Assembly (NCBI RefSeq): GCF_036568665.1
Contig: NZ_DATCSD010000203.1
Location: 1 to 14,843, forward strand
DNA from: Ohtaekwangia sp036568665
GTDB lineage: Bacteria; Bacteroidota; Bacteroidia; Cytophagales; Cyclobacteriaceae
Reading direction: 5' to 3'
Length of the DNA: 14,843 nucleotides
Shown here: piece by piece, positions 6,502 through 14,627 of the stretch
How positions within the stretch are numbered: position 1 is the stretch's first letter
How the letters are laid out: each line of letters starts with the position of its first letter
Notes under the pieces: model-generated
The model's database searches: none
What the model saw: only the letters and a program-made list of their open reading frames with translations
Told to the model about the DNA's origin: nothing
Translations under genes and position numbers: made by a program

Positions 6502-7375
6502 ACTCATCTATAAACCGCTTTGTTATCGGCTGATATGAATCGATTCTGCGGTCGCGCAAAAATGGCCAGTGCGTTCTATAGCGATCGGTCTGTTGCATAT
6601 CTATTTCCTCTACATGTACTTCTTCCTGATCGTGCGAAGCAAGGTATAGCAATCTTCCGAATGGATTTGAGATGAACGAACCTCCCCAGAATTTCATTGC
6701 TCCGTTTTGTTCAAAGCCTACACGGTTCACACTCACCACGTGCACACCATTGGCTACTGCGTGACTGCGTTGTATAGTCTGCCATGCGTTATACTGTTCT
6801 GAATTAGTAGCTTCATCCTGTGACGTAGCCCAGCCAATAGCAGTAGGATAAAATAATATCTCAGCACCCATCAGCGATGTGATGCGGGCTCCTTCCGGAT
6901 ACCATTGATCCCAGCAGATTAACACACCAATGGTAGCAAACTTTGTCTTGAAAATTTTATAGCCTAAATCACCGGGAGTGAAATAGAATTTTTCATAATA
7001 GGCCGGATCATCGGGGATGTGCATCTTCCTGTATTTTCCAAGATAGGTGCCATCCGCATCGATTACAGCCGTTGTATTGTGATAGAGACCTTCGGTACGC
7101 TTTTCAAAAAGTGAAGCGATGATCACAACACCAAGTTCTTTGGCTACAGCGGATAGTGACTCCGTTGAAGGGCCAGGAATTGGCTCGGCCAGTTTAAAAT
7201 TTTCGTAATCTTCAACATCGCAGAAGTAAAGTGAACGAAAAAGCTCCTGCAGGCAAACGATCTGTGCTCCTTTTGCTGCAGCTTCGCGAATCTTTGCAAT
7301 AGCCTTCGCCAGATTTTCGTCCGGGCTCTTTGTGCACGACATCTGCACCGTTCCAACTTTTACTTTTTTACTCAC
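6500..7375 (-). CDS. aguB: N-carbamoylputrescine amidase
   Basis: AguB hydrolyses N-carbamoylputrescine to putrescine, carbon dioxide and ammonia, completing the agmatine route with AguA. The 291 residues form a single nitrilase-superfamily (carbon-nitrogen hydrolase) domain. The catalytic triad is visible: Glu44 in CLQELF, Lys117 in KYRKMHIP and Cys154 in LICWDQWYPE. The FRSLYFC stretch after the Glu and the ICWDQWYPE motif fit N-carbamoylputrescine amidases rather than general nitrilases. The start is a GTG at 7375: an in-frame TAA lies a few codons upstream with no ATG between, and SKKVKVGTVQMSC is the normal N-terminus. A consensus -7 box is 22 bases upstream. An octamer array begins right at the stop codon, and aguA follows on the same strand after the pseudogene. 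No other promoter with a perfect -7 match was found in the gap, so co-transcription with aguA is likely (inference). Confidence 0.93.
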   Translation of the reverse strand: MSKKVKVGTVQMSCTKSPDENLAKAIAKIREAAAKGAQIVCLQELFRSLYFCDVEDYENFKLAEPIPGPSTESLSAVAKELGVVIIASLFEKRTEGLYHNTTAVIDADGTYLGKYRKMHIPDDPAYYEKFYFTPGDLGYKIFKTKFATIGVLICWDQWYPEGARITSLMGAEILFYPTAIGWATSQDEATNSEQYNAWQTIQRSHAVANGVHVVSVNRVGFEQNGAMKFWGGSFISNPFGRLLYLASHDQEEVHVEEIDMQQTDRYRTHWPFLRDRRIDSYQPITKRFIDE

Positions 7376-7396
7376 GTCTTTAAATTTTTAGTGCTG

Positions 7397-7425
7397 CAAA
7401 ATTAGGAAGTAATTCGTGTTACAAA
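7397..7425 (-). promoter_or_regulatory. aguB promoter
   Basis: On the minus strand, TTTG (7425-7422) is followed after 17 bases by TAATTTTG (7404-7397), an exact TAnnTTTG -7 element, with GCAG behind it. Transcription would start near 7391, giving a leader of about 16 bases before the GTG start. It lies downstream of the gltBD terminator, so aguB is independently transcribed. Confidence 0.7.
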
Positions 7426-7451
7426 AATCATCTATCGCTTCCGCTATGCAT

Positions 7452-7483
7452 AAAAAGAAAACCCCCTGAAAAAGTTCAGAGGG
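7452..7483 (-). terminator. Rho-independent terminator of gltBD
   Basis: On the minus strand, CCCTCTGAA (7483-7475), a CTTT loop and TTCAGGGGG (7470-7462) form a 9-bp stem with one G-T wobble. The stem is followed by a T-rich run, TTTTCTTTTTA (7461-7451). It lies 33 bases past the gltD stop codon. This is the clearest terminator in the window. Confidence 0.88.
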
Positions 7484-7515
7484 CTTCTTATTGTTATACA
7501 GCTAAAGAATTTCTA

Positions 7516-8991
7516 TCAGGCTTCTTCTCCGATGTGAACGAATGACTCATCTTTCGCTTCCAGATTAGAAGATCCCATCAGCCAGGTATCTACTGCACGG
7601 GCTGCTTCGCGACCTTCAGAAATCGCCCAAACTACCAGCGACTGTCCTCTACGAACATCGCCTGCAGAGAATACACCTTCCTCGCTCGACATATAGTTTG
7701 TTGTTTTGATGTTGCCGCGCTCGTCTAGTTCCAGTTTCAATTCTTCTACCAAACCACCTTTCTCTGCGCCAACAAATCCGATCGCCAGTAAAGCCAGTTC
7801 GCAAGGAATAACTTTCTCGGTTCCGGGAATTTCTTCAAAGCCCATTTTACCCTGAGCATTTACTCCCCATTTGATTTCCACGATCTTCATACCAGTGAGA
7901 CGGCCGCTGCCATCGCCAACAAACTCTTTTGTAAGTATAGCCCACTGACGGTCTGCTCCTTCTTCGTGTGATGATGATGTATTGAGGATCATCGGCCACA
8001 GAGGCCACGGGTTCGATTCATCGTTACGTTTTACCGGAGGCTTCGCAAGCAATTCAATTTGTGTTACTGTTCTTGCTTTATGACGATTGGAAGTACCTAC
8101 ACAATCCGAACCGGTATCACCACCACCAATTACCAATACATTTTTATCGGTAGCCAGTATATCTTCTGCGAAGATGTTATCGCCAGCACCCCGTTTGTTC
8201 TGCTGCGACAAGAACTCCATCGCGAAGTGCACACCTTTCAATTGCCTACCTGGTATAGGAAGATCGCGCGGTGCAGAAGCGCCTCCACACATTACAATAG
8301 CATCAAACTCATCCTGCAAATGCTTGGCGCTGATATTTACTCCCACGTGAGCATTGGTGCGAAATACTATACCTTCCTGTTCCATCAGGCGAAGTCTTCT
8401 GTCTATGACATGCTTCTCCAGTTTGAAGTCCGGTATACCATAGCGAAGCAGTCCTCCAATCCGGTCGCTGCGTTCAAACACTGTTACCCAATGGCCGGCT
8501 TTATTTAATTGTGCAGCGGCAGCAAGTCCTGCAGGACCTGATCCTATAACGGCAACACGTTTACCTGTTCTCTGTTTTGGAAGCGTTGGTTTGAGATAAC
8601 CTTTTTCAAAAGCCTGCTCTGCTATAGTCTTCTCGATATACTCGATTGTAACAGGTTTATTGTTGATGCTCAATACACAGCTTGCTTCACAAGGAGCCGG
8701 ACAAATACGTCCGGTAAATTCCGGAAAGTTGTTAGTGCTGCTCAGTATCTTGATCGCCTCTTCCCACTTGCCATTATATACGGCATCGTTAAAGTCTGGT
8801 ATATTATTACCCAGCGGACAACCATTGTGGCAAAAAGGAACGCCACAATCCATACATCGCGCAGCTTGTTGTTTTACTTTTTCTTTATCAAGCGGGTTAT
8901 ATACTTCTTTGTAATCTTTTATACGTTCTTTCGGATCGCGCGACTTTGGCATTTCGCGATCAAACTTCATAAATCCATCTATCTGTCCCAT
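7516..8991 (-). CDS. gltD: Glutamate synthase (NADPH) small subunit
   Basis: GltD is the electron-input subunit of glutamate synthase: it takes electrons from NADPH through FAD and 4Fe-4S clusters and passes them to GltB. The 491-residue protein is of standard length (E. coli about 470). The N-terminal region carries the cluster ligands Cys46, Cys49, Cys54 and Cys58 (CMDCGVPFCHNGC) and Cys97, Cys101 and Cys105 (CPAPCEASC). The FAD-binding Rossmann motif IGSGPAGLAAAAQLNKAG is at 149-166. The NADPH-binding motif VIGGGDTGSDC is at 287-297. A C-terminal FAD-contact motif (FSAGDVRRGQSLVVWAI) lies near 440. The ATG at 8991 gives the usual start MGQIDGFMKF. It follows gltB after 24 bases with no terminator or promoter between, so the two form one operon, closed by the terminator at 7452-7483. 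Confidence 0.96.
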   Translation of the reverse strand: MGQIDGFMKFDREMPKSRDPKERIKDYKEVYNPLDKEKVKQQAARCMDCGVPFCHNGCPLGNNIPDFNDAVYNGKWEEAIKILSSTNNFPEFTGRICPAPCEASCVLSINNKPVTIEYIEKTIAEQAFEKGYLKPTLPKQRTGKRVAVIGSGPAGLAAAAQLNKAGHWVTVFERSDRIGGLLRYGIPDFKLEKHVIDRRLRLMEQEGIVFRTNAHVGVNISAKHLQDEFDAIVMCGGASAPRDLPIPGRQLKGVHFAMEFLSQQNKRGAGDNIFAEDILATDKNVLVIGGGDTGSDCVGTSNRHKARTVTQIELLAKPPVKRNDESNPWPLWPMILNTSSSHEEGADRQWAILTKEFVGDGSGRLTGMKIVEIKWGVNAQGKMGFEEIPGTEKVIPCELALLAIGFVGAEKGGLVEELKLELDERGNIKTTNYMSSEEGVFSAGDVRRGQSLVVWAISEGREAARAVDTWLMGSSNLEAKDESFVHIGEEA

Positions 8992-9008
8992 GTCTGTTGC
9001 GTCTGTTG
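8992..9008. repeat. Short direct repeat in the gltB-gltD gap
   Basis: GTCTGTTG occurs twice, at 8992-8999 and 9001-9008, separated by one C. It fills most of the 24-base space between the gltB stop and the gltD start. On the coding strand it reads CAACAGAC directly in front of the gltD ATG, where a ribosome-binding site would be expected but no purine-rich Shine-Dalgarno sequence is seen. Confidence 0.5.
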
Positions 9009-9015
9009 TAGTTGA

Positions 9016-12000
9016 TTATTTTTTTACGAGAGCTGGTGATGCGGCAGCTTTACCATTTACGGACTGGCGTTGCTGTGCTTTTTGTTTTTGAAGTACTGCC
9101 TTGTAATCACGCGGCATCACTTTCACAAAAAGTTCACAGGCAGTCTCCCAGTTCTCCAGCACCCACTCAGCAGGATCGCTGCCGGTATATTTGTGATGCT
9201 TCTCGATCATGGCTTTTACTTCTGCTTTATCTTCTTCTTCCAGCGTTTCGAGATCAACCATCTCTTTGTTACAGAGACGCTCGAGTGCATTTTCCGGATC
9301 GAAGACATACGCTATACCACCGCTCATACCGGCTGCAAAATTTTTACCGGTTTTACCCAGCACAACTACGCGACCACCCGTCATATACTCGCAGGCGTGA
9401 TCACCCACACCTTCTACAACAGCTGTTACACCCGAGTTACGAACACAGAAGCGTTCACCTGCCTGACCACGGATATAGGCTTCACCGGATGTAGCACCAT
9501 AGAATGCTACGTTACCAATGATGATGTTATCCTCTGGTTTGAAGGTTGCTTCTTTATCCGGATATATAATCAGCTTGGCACCTGATAAACCTTTACCAAA
9601 ATAATCGTTCGCTTCACCTTCAAGTTCAAATGTTAAACCAGGTGCTCCGAATACAGCGAAGCTTTGTCCTGCCGAACCTTTGAATTGGAAATGTATAGTA
9701 TCTTCCGGTAAACCTTTTCCTTTATACTTCTTGGATACTTCATTGGAGAGAAGCGCACCAACGGAACGATCTATATTGTGGATGATAAATTTCTCTTGTA
9801 CAGCTTCAGCATCATCCAAAGCAGGGCGTGCAGCTTCTACGAGTTTCCAGTCGAGAACTTTTTCAAGTTCAAAATCTTGTTCGATCTGTTTATATAGTCC
9901 TACACCTTCGCGTGCACTTTCCTGATGCAGGATTGGAGAAAGATCAAGTTTCTTCACCTTCCAGTGTTCAATGTCCTGACGAACGCGCAACATATCGCTG
10001 CGACCAATCATTTCATTTACCGTACGGAAGCCAAGCTCGGCCATGTTCTCGCGAAGATCATTTGCCAGGAAGCGGAAGAAGTTTACTACGTGATCAGGAT
10101 CTCCGGTAAACAATTTGCGCAGATCAGGATCTTGTGTTGCTATACCAACCGGGCAAGTATTCAAGTGACACTTACGCATCATGATACATCCTTCAACCAC
10201 CAGGGCAGCCGTTGCAACGCCCCATTCTTCAGCACCGAGCATAGCAGCCACAGCTATATCTTTACCGGTACGAATCTGTCCGTCTGTTTGAAGTGTAACA
10301 CGACTTCTCAAATTATTCTTCACCAGCGTTTGGTGTGCTTCTGCAAGACCAAGTTCCCACGGTAAACCTGCGTGACGCATGGAGCTTATAGGTGATGCAC
10401 CTGTTCCACCATCAGCACCGGAGATTAATATAGCATCAGCTTTTGCTTTTGCTACACCTGCTGCAACAGTACCTACACCAGCCTGTGATACCAGTTTCAC
10501 ATTGATGCGTGCCTGGCGATTAGCATTCTTCAAATCGAAAATCAGCTGCGCTAAATCTTCGATCGAGTATATATCGTGGTGAGGTGGCGGTGATATCAAA
10601 CCAACACCCGGTGTTGAGTGACGAACACGACCGATCCATTCATCTACTTTATGACCAGGAAGCTGACCCCCTTCGCCAGGCTTGGCACCTTGCGCCATCT
10701 TGATCTGCAGCTCATCGGCATTCGATAAGTAATAGCTGGTTACACCGAAACGTCCTGAAGCAACCTGCTTGATCGCAGAACGTTCCCAGTCGCCATTTTC
10801 CTTTTTCTCATAGCGTATCTCATCTTCTCCACCTTCTCCGCTATTGCTTTTACCACCGATACGGTTCATCGCTATAGCCAGTGTTGTGTGCGCTTCGAAA
10901 GATATAGATCCGAACGACATAGCGCCTGTAGCAAAGCGCTTGAAGATTTCTTCTACCGGCTCAACTTCGCTGAGTGGTATAGGATTGCGCTTCTTAAATT
11001 CGAACAGGCCACGGATAGTAAGTTGATCGCGTGTCTGATCGTTTATCTTCTGAGCATATTTTTTATACTGCTCGTAATTATTCGTTTTGGTAGAATGTTG
11101 CAGCAGGTGAATTACCTCAGGGCTGAACATGTGTTTCTCGCCTCTGCGCTTCCATTGATATACACCACCCACCTGGAGCTCTTTACTTTCATTTTCAAAT
11201 GCCAGGTGATGACGAGACAATACTTCACGGGCAAGATCATCGAATGATAAACCTTCGATACGACTGATCGTACCACGGAAACATTTTTCCATCACATCGC
11301 TGCCAAGTCCTACCGCTTCAAATATTTGAGATGACTGATATGACTGCAGTGTGCTGATGCCCATCTTCGACATTACTTTCAGCAAGCCATTACCAATTGC
11401 TTTCTGGAAGTTGGCGAATGCTTCTTCGTCAGCAAGTGGCTTGTAGAACATGCCGTGTTTATTCATCGAGTGAATAGACTCCAATGCTATATATGGATTC
11501 ACCGCGCTTGCTCCATAACCTATGATCGTAGCGAAGTGTTGTACTTCCCAGGCATCACCGGCTTCTACTACAAGACCTGCCTGTGTGCGGATTCTCTTCT
11601 CAACCAGATATTGATGAACAGAACCTACTGATAACAATGAAGGTATAGGGGCATACTCGTTGCTGATTTTTCTATCGGAGAGTATAAGTATCTTTTTACC
11701 GGCACGCACTGCTTTCTCTGCTTCGCAGCAAATGCGTGTTATACTTTCTTCGAGTCTTCCGGGTTCGCCATCCGCTTTGAACACGCATTGTATCACAGCA
11801 TATTCAAAACCCTGATCCTGCAAGTGCTTCAGTTTTTCCAAATCTTCATTCAGCAACACAGGTTGTGAAATATGTATCTGTCTTGTATGCTCGGGTGTTT
11901 CATCCAACACATTCAAGCTTGCACCTACACGTGTAAAGAGCGACATCACCAGGCGTTCGCGAATCGGATCGATCGGAGGATTACTTACTTGTGCAAAATG

Positions 12001-13566
12001 CTGTTTGAAATAATTCGAGATGTGGCGGCTTTCTTTCGAGAGCACGGCGAGCGGTGTATCATCGCCCATCGAGCCGATCGCCTCATATCCTTTTTCTGCC
12101 ATCGGCAGAACGATCGTCTTGATATCTTCAGAAGTATACCCGTACGCATTCTGGCGTTGCACGAGTGTCTTTTCATCAAAGCTCGTTTCAACCCATTCTA
12201 CTTCCGGCTCCAGGCGAAGCTTCAGACGATTCTGGATGATCCAGTTATAGTATGATTTGCCTTCGTATACCGAACGTTTTACTTTTTCATCATCGAGTAC
12301 TTTACCTTTCTCGGTATCGATCATGAGCATCTTGCCCGGAGTAATGCGGCCTTTTTCCAATACGTCTTTCGGATCGATTGTCAACGCTCCTGCTTCAGAT
12401 GCTGCGATCACACGACCAGAACGTGTAACACAATAGCGAAGCGGACGAAGTCCGTTACGATCCAACGTAGCCCCTATACGCACGCCATCGGTAAACACCA
12501 ATGCTGCAGGACCATCCCACGGCTCCATCATCGAAGCATGATACTTGTAAAATGCTTTACGGTGCGGATCCATCAATTTATTATCCTGCCATGCTTCCGG
12601 CACCAGCATCATCATTACATGCGGTATAGTGCGGCCTGATAACACCAGCATTTCAACCAGCGCATCGAGGTTTGCAGAGTCAGAACCATCAGGACTTGTG
12701 ATCGGCAAAAGTTTTTTCAATTCATCATCGGTAAACATAGTCGACTTGAAGAGTGCTTCTTTCGACTTCATTTTGTTTACGTTACCACGAATGGTATTGA
12801 TCTCACCATTGTGCGCGATGTAGCGAAATGGCTGCGCGAGTTTCCAGTTTGGAAATGTATTGGTAGAAAAACGCGAGTGAACCAACGCCATCGCGGTCTT
12901 CAAACGCGAATCCTGCAGATCGTTGAAATATATTCTGAGTTGTTCTGTACGTAATTGTCCCTTGTAAACAATTGTGCGTGCAGAGAAACTTGTTACATAA
13001 AATTCTTTATTGTTACCCTTTACTGAATTTGCTACAGTGTGTTGAGAGTAATTACGAAGTACAAATAATTTTCTTTCGAAAGTATCGCCTGCTATATTTT
13101 CATCAACAGGTTTAACAAATACCTGTTCAATAACAGGCTCTACTTCTGCAGCACCCGGGCCTGGCACACTGTGATCTACCGGCACAACGCGGAAGCCGAT
13201 GAGATCAAGACCAAGTTCTTTAATGTTTTTACGCAATACCTCACGGCAAGCGTTGCTTACTTTTTTGTCGCGTGGGAAGAAGACCATACCAACGCCATAT
13301 TTGCCTGGAGCGGGCAACTCGAAGCCTAAGCGTTTTGATTCTTCAACAAAAAAGTCATGGGGGATTTGAATCAATACACCCGCGCCATCTCCTGTCTTCG
13401 GACTGCTGCCTTTACCTCCGCGGTGCTCCATGTTTTCAAGCATGGTAAGAGCATCGAGAAGATTCTGGTTCGTCTTCGTGCCATTGATGTTGGCGACAAA
13501 GCCGATACCGCAGGCATCGTGTTCCAGTTCTGGGGTGTACAAACCACGGCTGGCTGTTTCTTTCAT
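9016..13566 (-). CDS. gltB: Glutamate synthase (NADPH) large subunit
   Basis: GltB makes two glutamates from glutamine and 2-oxoglutarate, using electrons delivered by GltD; with glutamine synthetase this is the main high-affinity ammonium assimilation route. The 1516 residues cover the whole family architecture. The class II glutamine amidotransferase domain begins at Cys19 (EHDACGIGF), so the first 18 residues are a propeptide to be removed. A central domain follows. The FMN-binding synthase domain has GEGGQLPGHK near 963 and GADGGTGASP near 1047. The 3Fe-4S ligands are Cys1127, Cys1133 and Cys1138 (CIMMRKCHLNTCPVG). The C-terminal GXGXG beta-helix domain covers roughly 1250-1480. A low-complexity tail (NGKAAASPALVKK) ends the protein. 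The ATG at 13566 follows purine-rich AGAAAGAAAG. I found no convincing promoter in the 282 bases upstream, although a small hairpin lies there. The length is normal and nothing in the domain order is unusual. Confidence 0.97.
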   Translation of the reverse strand: MKETASRGLYTPELEHDACGIGFVANINGTKTNQNLLDALTMLENMEHRGGKGSSPKTGDGAGVLIQIPHDFFVEESKRLGFELPAPGKYGVGMVFFPRDKKVSNACREVLRKNIKELGLDLIGFRVVPVDHSVPGPGAAEVEPVIEQVFVKPVDENIAGDTFERKLFVLRNYSQHTVANSVKGNNKEFYVTSFSARTIVYKGQLRTEQLRIYFNDLQDSRLKTAMALVHSRFSTNTFPNWKLAQPFRYIAHNGEINTIRGNVNKMKSKEALFKSTMFTDDELKKLLPITSPDGSDSANLDALVEMLVLSGRTIPHVMMMLVPEAWQDNKLMDPHRKAFYKYHASMMEPWDGPAALVFTDGVRIGATLDRNGLRPLRYCVTRSGRVIAASEAGALTIDPKDVLEKGRITPGKMLMIDTEKGKVLDDEKVKRSVYEGKSYYNWIIQNRLKLRLEPEVEWVETSFDEKTLVQRQNAYGYTSEDIKTIVLPMAEKGYEAIGSMGDDTPLAVLSKESRHISNYFKQHFAQVSNPPIDPIRERLVMSLFTRVGASLNVLDETPEHTRQIHISQPVLLNEDLEKLKHLQDQGFEYAVIQCVFKADGEPGRLEESITRICCEAEKAVRAGKKILILSDRKISNEYAPIPSLLSVGSVHQYLVEKRIRTQAGLVVEAGDAWEVQHFATIIGYGASAVNPYIALESIHSMNKHGMFYKPLADEEAFANFQKAIGNGLLKVMSKMGISTLQSYQSSQIFEAVGLGSDVMEKCFRGTISRIEGLSFDDLAREVLSRHHLAFENESKELQVGGVYQWKRRGEKHMFSPEVIHLLQHSTKTNNYEQYKKYAQKINDQTRDQLTIRGLFEFKKRNPIPLSEVEPVEEIFKRFATGAMSFGSISFEAHTTLAIAMNRIGGKSNSGEGGEDEIRYEKKENGDWERSAIKQVASGRFGVTSYYLSNADELQIKMAQGAKPGEGGQLPGHKVDEWIGRVRHSTPGVGLISPPPHHDIYSIEDLAQLIFDLKNANRQARINVKLVSQAGVGTVAAGVAKAKADAILISGADGGTGASPISSMRHAGLPWELGLAEAHQTLVKNNLRSRVTLQTDGQIRTGKDIAVAAMLGAEEWGVATAALVVEGCIMMRKCHLNTCPVGIATQDPDLRKLFTGDPDHVVNFFRFLANDLRENMAELGFRTVNEMIGRSDMLRVRQDIEHWKVKKLDLSPILHQESAREGVGLYKQIEQDFELEKVLDWKLVEAARPALDDAEAVQEKFIIHNIDRSVGALLSNEVSKKYKGKGLPEDTIHFQFKGSAGQSFAVFGAPGLTFELEGEANDYFGKGLSGAKLIIYPDKEATFKPEDNIIIGNVAFYGATSGEAYIRGQAGERFCVRNSGVTAVVEGVGDHACEYMTGGRVVVLGKTGKNFAAGMSGGIAYVFDPENALERLCNKEMVDLETLEEEDKAEVKAMIEKHHKYTGSDPAEWVLENWETACELFVKVMPRDYKAVLQKQKAQQRQSVNGKAAASPALVKK

Positions 13567-13612
13567 CTTTCTTTCTGGTTAATTTGTCTGGTTGTAAAAA
13601 GGCTGTGTAGTT

Positions 13613-13632
13613 TCCGTTTAGGGCAAAACGGA
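13613..13632 (-). other. Small hairpin in the gltB leader region
   Basis: TCCGTTT (13613-13619) and AAACGGA (13626-13632) form a perfect 7-bp stem with a 6-base loop, 47 bases upstream of the gltB ATG. It lacks a T-run on the gltB strand, so it is not a standard terminator. The rest of 13567-13848 is AT-rich and shows only another imperfect inverted repeat (13692-13721) and a 30-codon open frame on the plus strand (13645-13737). I see no recognisable gene or clear promoter there. Confidence 0.4.
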
Positions 13633-13848
13633 GTCTATAAAAATATGGAGAAAACAGAAGAAATTTTTGACGAAAGATTACAAGGCAGAATTTTTGGAAT
13701 CTTTTCAGATTTGATTCAAAACATTTTAAAAAAGTAAAAACGAATACGATTGCACTCTACCCGATTTTAAAAATTTCAATGATCACAGAAAACGGTTGAG
13801 GAATTTTCAATAATGGCTAACAAATGTGAGCAGAAAATTGTCTTTCAG

Positions 13849-14517
13849 TTAAGATTCTTTTATACCTCGCACCATCTCTTTTTTACCGGGCGGTCCTGCA
13901 AGAGTTTCTACTGTTAAACCTAATGATTTCAGATCGCGCTTTAACTGACCTTTTGCACAGTAAGTAACAAATATACTCCGTGCATGCATCGACTTTATTA
14001 CGCGTTCAAGCACGGGTAACTCCCACATCTCAGGTTGTTTGTTGGGAGCAAACGCATCAAAGTATATAAGATCAAATCGATTGGAAAAATCTATTTGTTG
14101 AAGAGGTGTAGTTAGTTTTTGCAGTGTAAAGTTTGGAAGAATTTCTACTTCCTGATTCCACGCTGCTCGATGCAGCTGATCAAATTTTTCTTTTAGTCCA
14201 ACAGCATCTATATAGTTTAGCTTGGACCAGATATCTTCCGGCACAGGATATGTTTCGAGTGATGTATAGTGTATCGATGCGGGAATCTCCATAGCGCGCT
14301 GCACGGTCAGCAATGCATTCAGCCCGGTACCGAAACCAACTTCCAGTATAGATATACTCTTCGATGACTTTAATGTTAGCAAGTGATCAAGCCCTTCTTT
14401 GATAAAAACATGTATAGACTCCTGCACCGCTCCATGCCGTGAGTGATAGGTTTCATCAAGTGCTGTATTGAGTAATGAATGAGAACCGTCTGATGTGGTG
14501 ATGATTTCAATGCTCAT
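13849..14517 (-). CDS. mnmD: tRNA 5-methylaminomethyl-2-thiouridine methyltransferase MnmD
   Basis: This is the stand-alone methyltransferase that corresponds to the N-terminal half of E. coli MnmC. It methylates 5-aminomethyl(-2-thio)uridine at wobble position 34 of certain tRNAs, using S-adenosylmethionine. The 222 residues contain the methyltransferase only, with no FAD oxidase half, which is the usual arrangement in Bacteroidota. GSHSLLN and the YHSRHGAVQES segment near 11-34 are family-typical. SAM motif I is ILEVGFGTGLNALL at 57-70. DAFAPNKQPEMW at 154-165 is the MnmC-type active-site signature. YCAKGQLKRDLKSLGL (186-201) and GPPGKKEMVRG (208-218) close the domain. The ATG at 14517 is the first in frame giving this N-terminus. 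ispF lies 110 bases upstream on the same strand, separated by an octamer array with a hairpin; gltB follows 282 bases downstream, so it is probably a separate unit. Confidence 0.92.
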   Translation of the reverse strand: MSIEIITTSDGSHSLLNTALDETYHSRHGAVQESIHVFIKEGLDHLLTLKSSKSISILEVGFGTGLNALLTVQRAMEIPASIHYTSLETYPVPEDIWSKLNYIDAVGLKEKFDQLHRAAWNQEVEILPNFTLQKLTTPLQQIDFSNRFDLIYFDAFAPNKQPEMWELPVLERVIKSMHARSIFVTYCAKGQLKRDLKSLGLTVETLAGPPGKKEMVRGIKES

Positions 14518-14558
14518 TCAGGTATATATTTATTTCGTAGATTGATACAGATAAAGTG

Positions 14559-14566
14559 CAAAGGGA
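14559..14566 (-). promoter_or_regulatory. Possible -7 element of mnmD
   Basis: On the minus strand TCCCTTTG followed by CAC resembles the TAnnTTTG-CA(C/G) boxes of the other promoters here, with the A at position 2 missing. It lies 42 bases upstream of the mnmD ATG. The -33 position would fall inside the hairpin at 14574-14597. This is a weak call. Confidence 0.3.
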
Positions 14567-14597
14567 CCGAAAGTCGGAAAGCTTGAAAGCTTTCCGA
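14561..14597 (+). repeat. Octamer array 3 with a perfect hairpin, between ispF and mnmD
   Basis: The plus strand reads in units: AAGGGACCG (14561-14569), AAAGTCGG (14570-14577), AAAGCTTG (14578-14585) and AAAGCTTT (14586-14593). The last part forms a perfect 10-bp stem, TCGGAAAGCT (14574-14583) with AGCTTTCCGA (14588-14597), around a TGAA loop. AAGCTTGA is also found in array 2, and AAGTCGG is close to AAGTCCGG, so the three arrays look related. No T-run follows on the minus strand, so it is a poor terminator for ispF. Confidence 0.65.
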
Positions 14598-14627
14598 AAA
14601 TTCTTCGCAGGTAAGTATAACAAAGAA

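Noticed and set aside
6335..6538. 67-codon plus-strand frame in the aguB-aguA gap
   Set aside because: The opposite strand of the same region reads as a four-helix-bundle pseudogene and as the octamer array, which explains the sequence better.
9012..9585. Two long plus-strand open frames (160 and 171 codons) opposite the end of gltB
   Set aside because: They lie entirely, or almost entirely, antisense to highly conserved GltB sequence, have compositions typical of mirror frames (rich in His, Arg, Ser and Cys), and match no family I recognise.
11872..12255. 127-codon plus-strand frame inside gltB
   Set aside because: It is the antisense shadow of the glutamine amidotransferase and central domains of GltB, with no start signal or recognisable motif.
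14574..14597. Perfect hairpin as the ispF terminator
   Set aside because: No T-rich run follows it on the minus strand and it is built of octamer units, so I called it a repeat.
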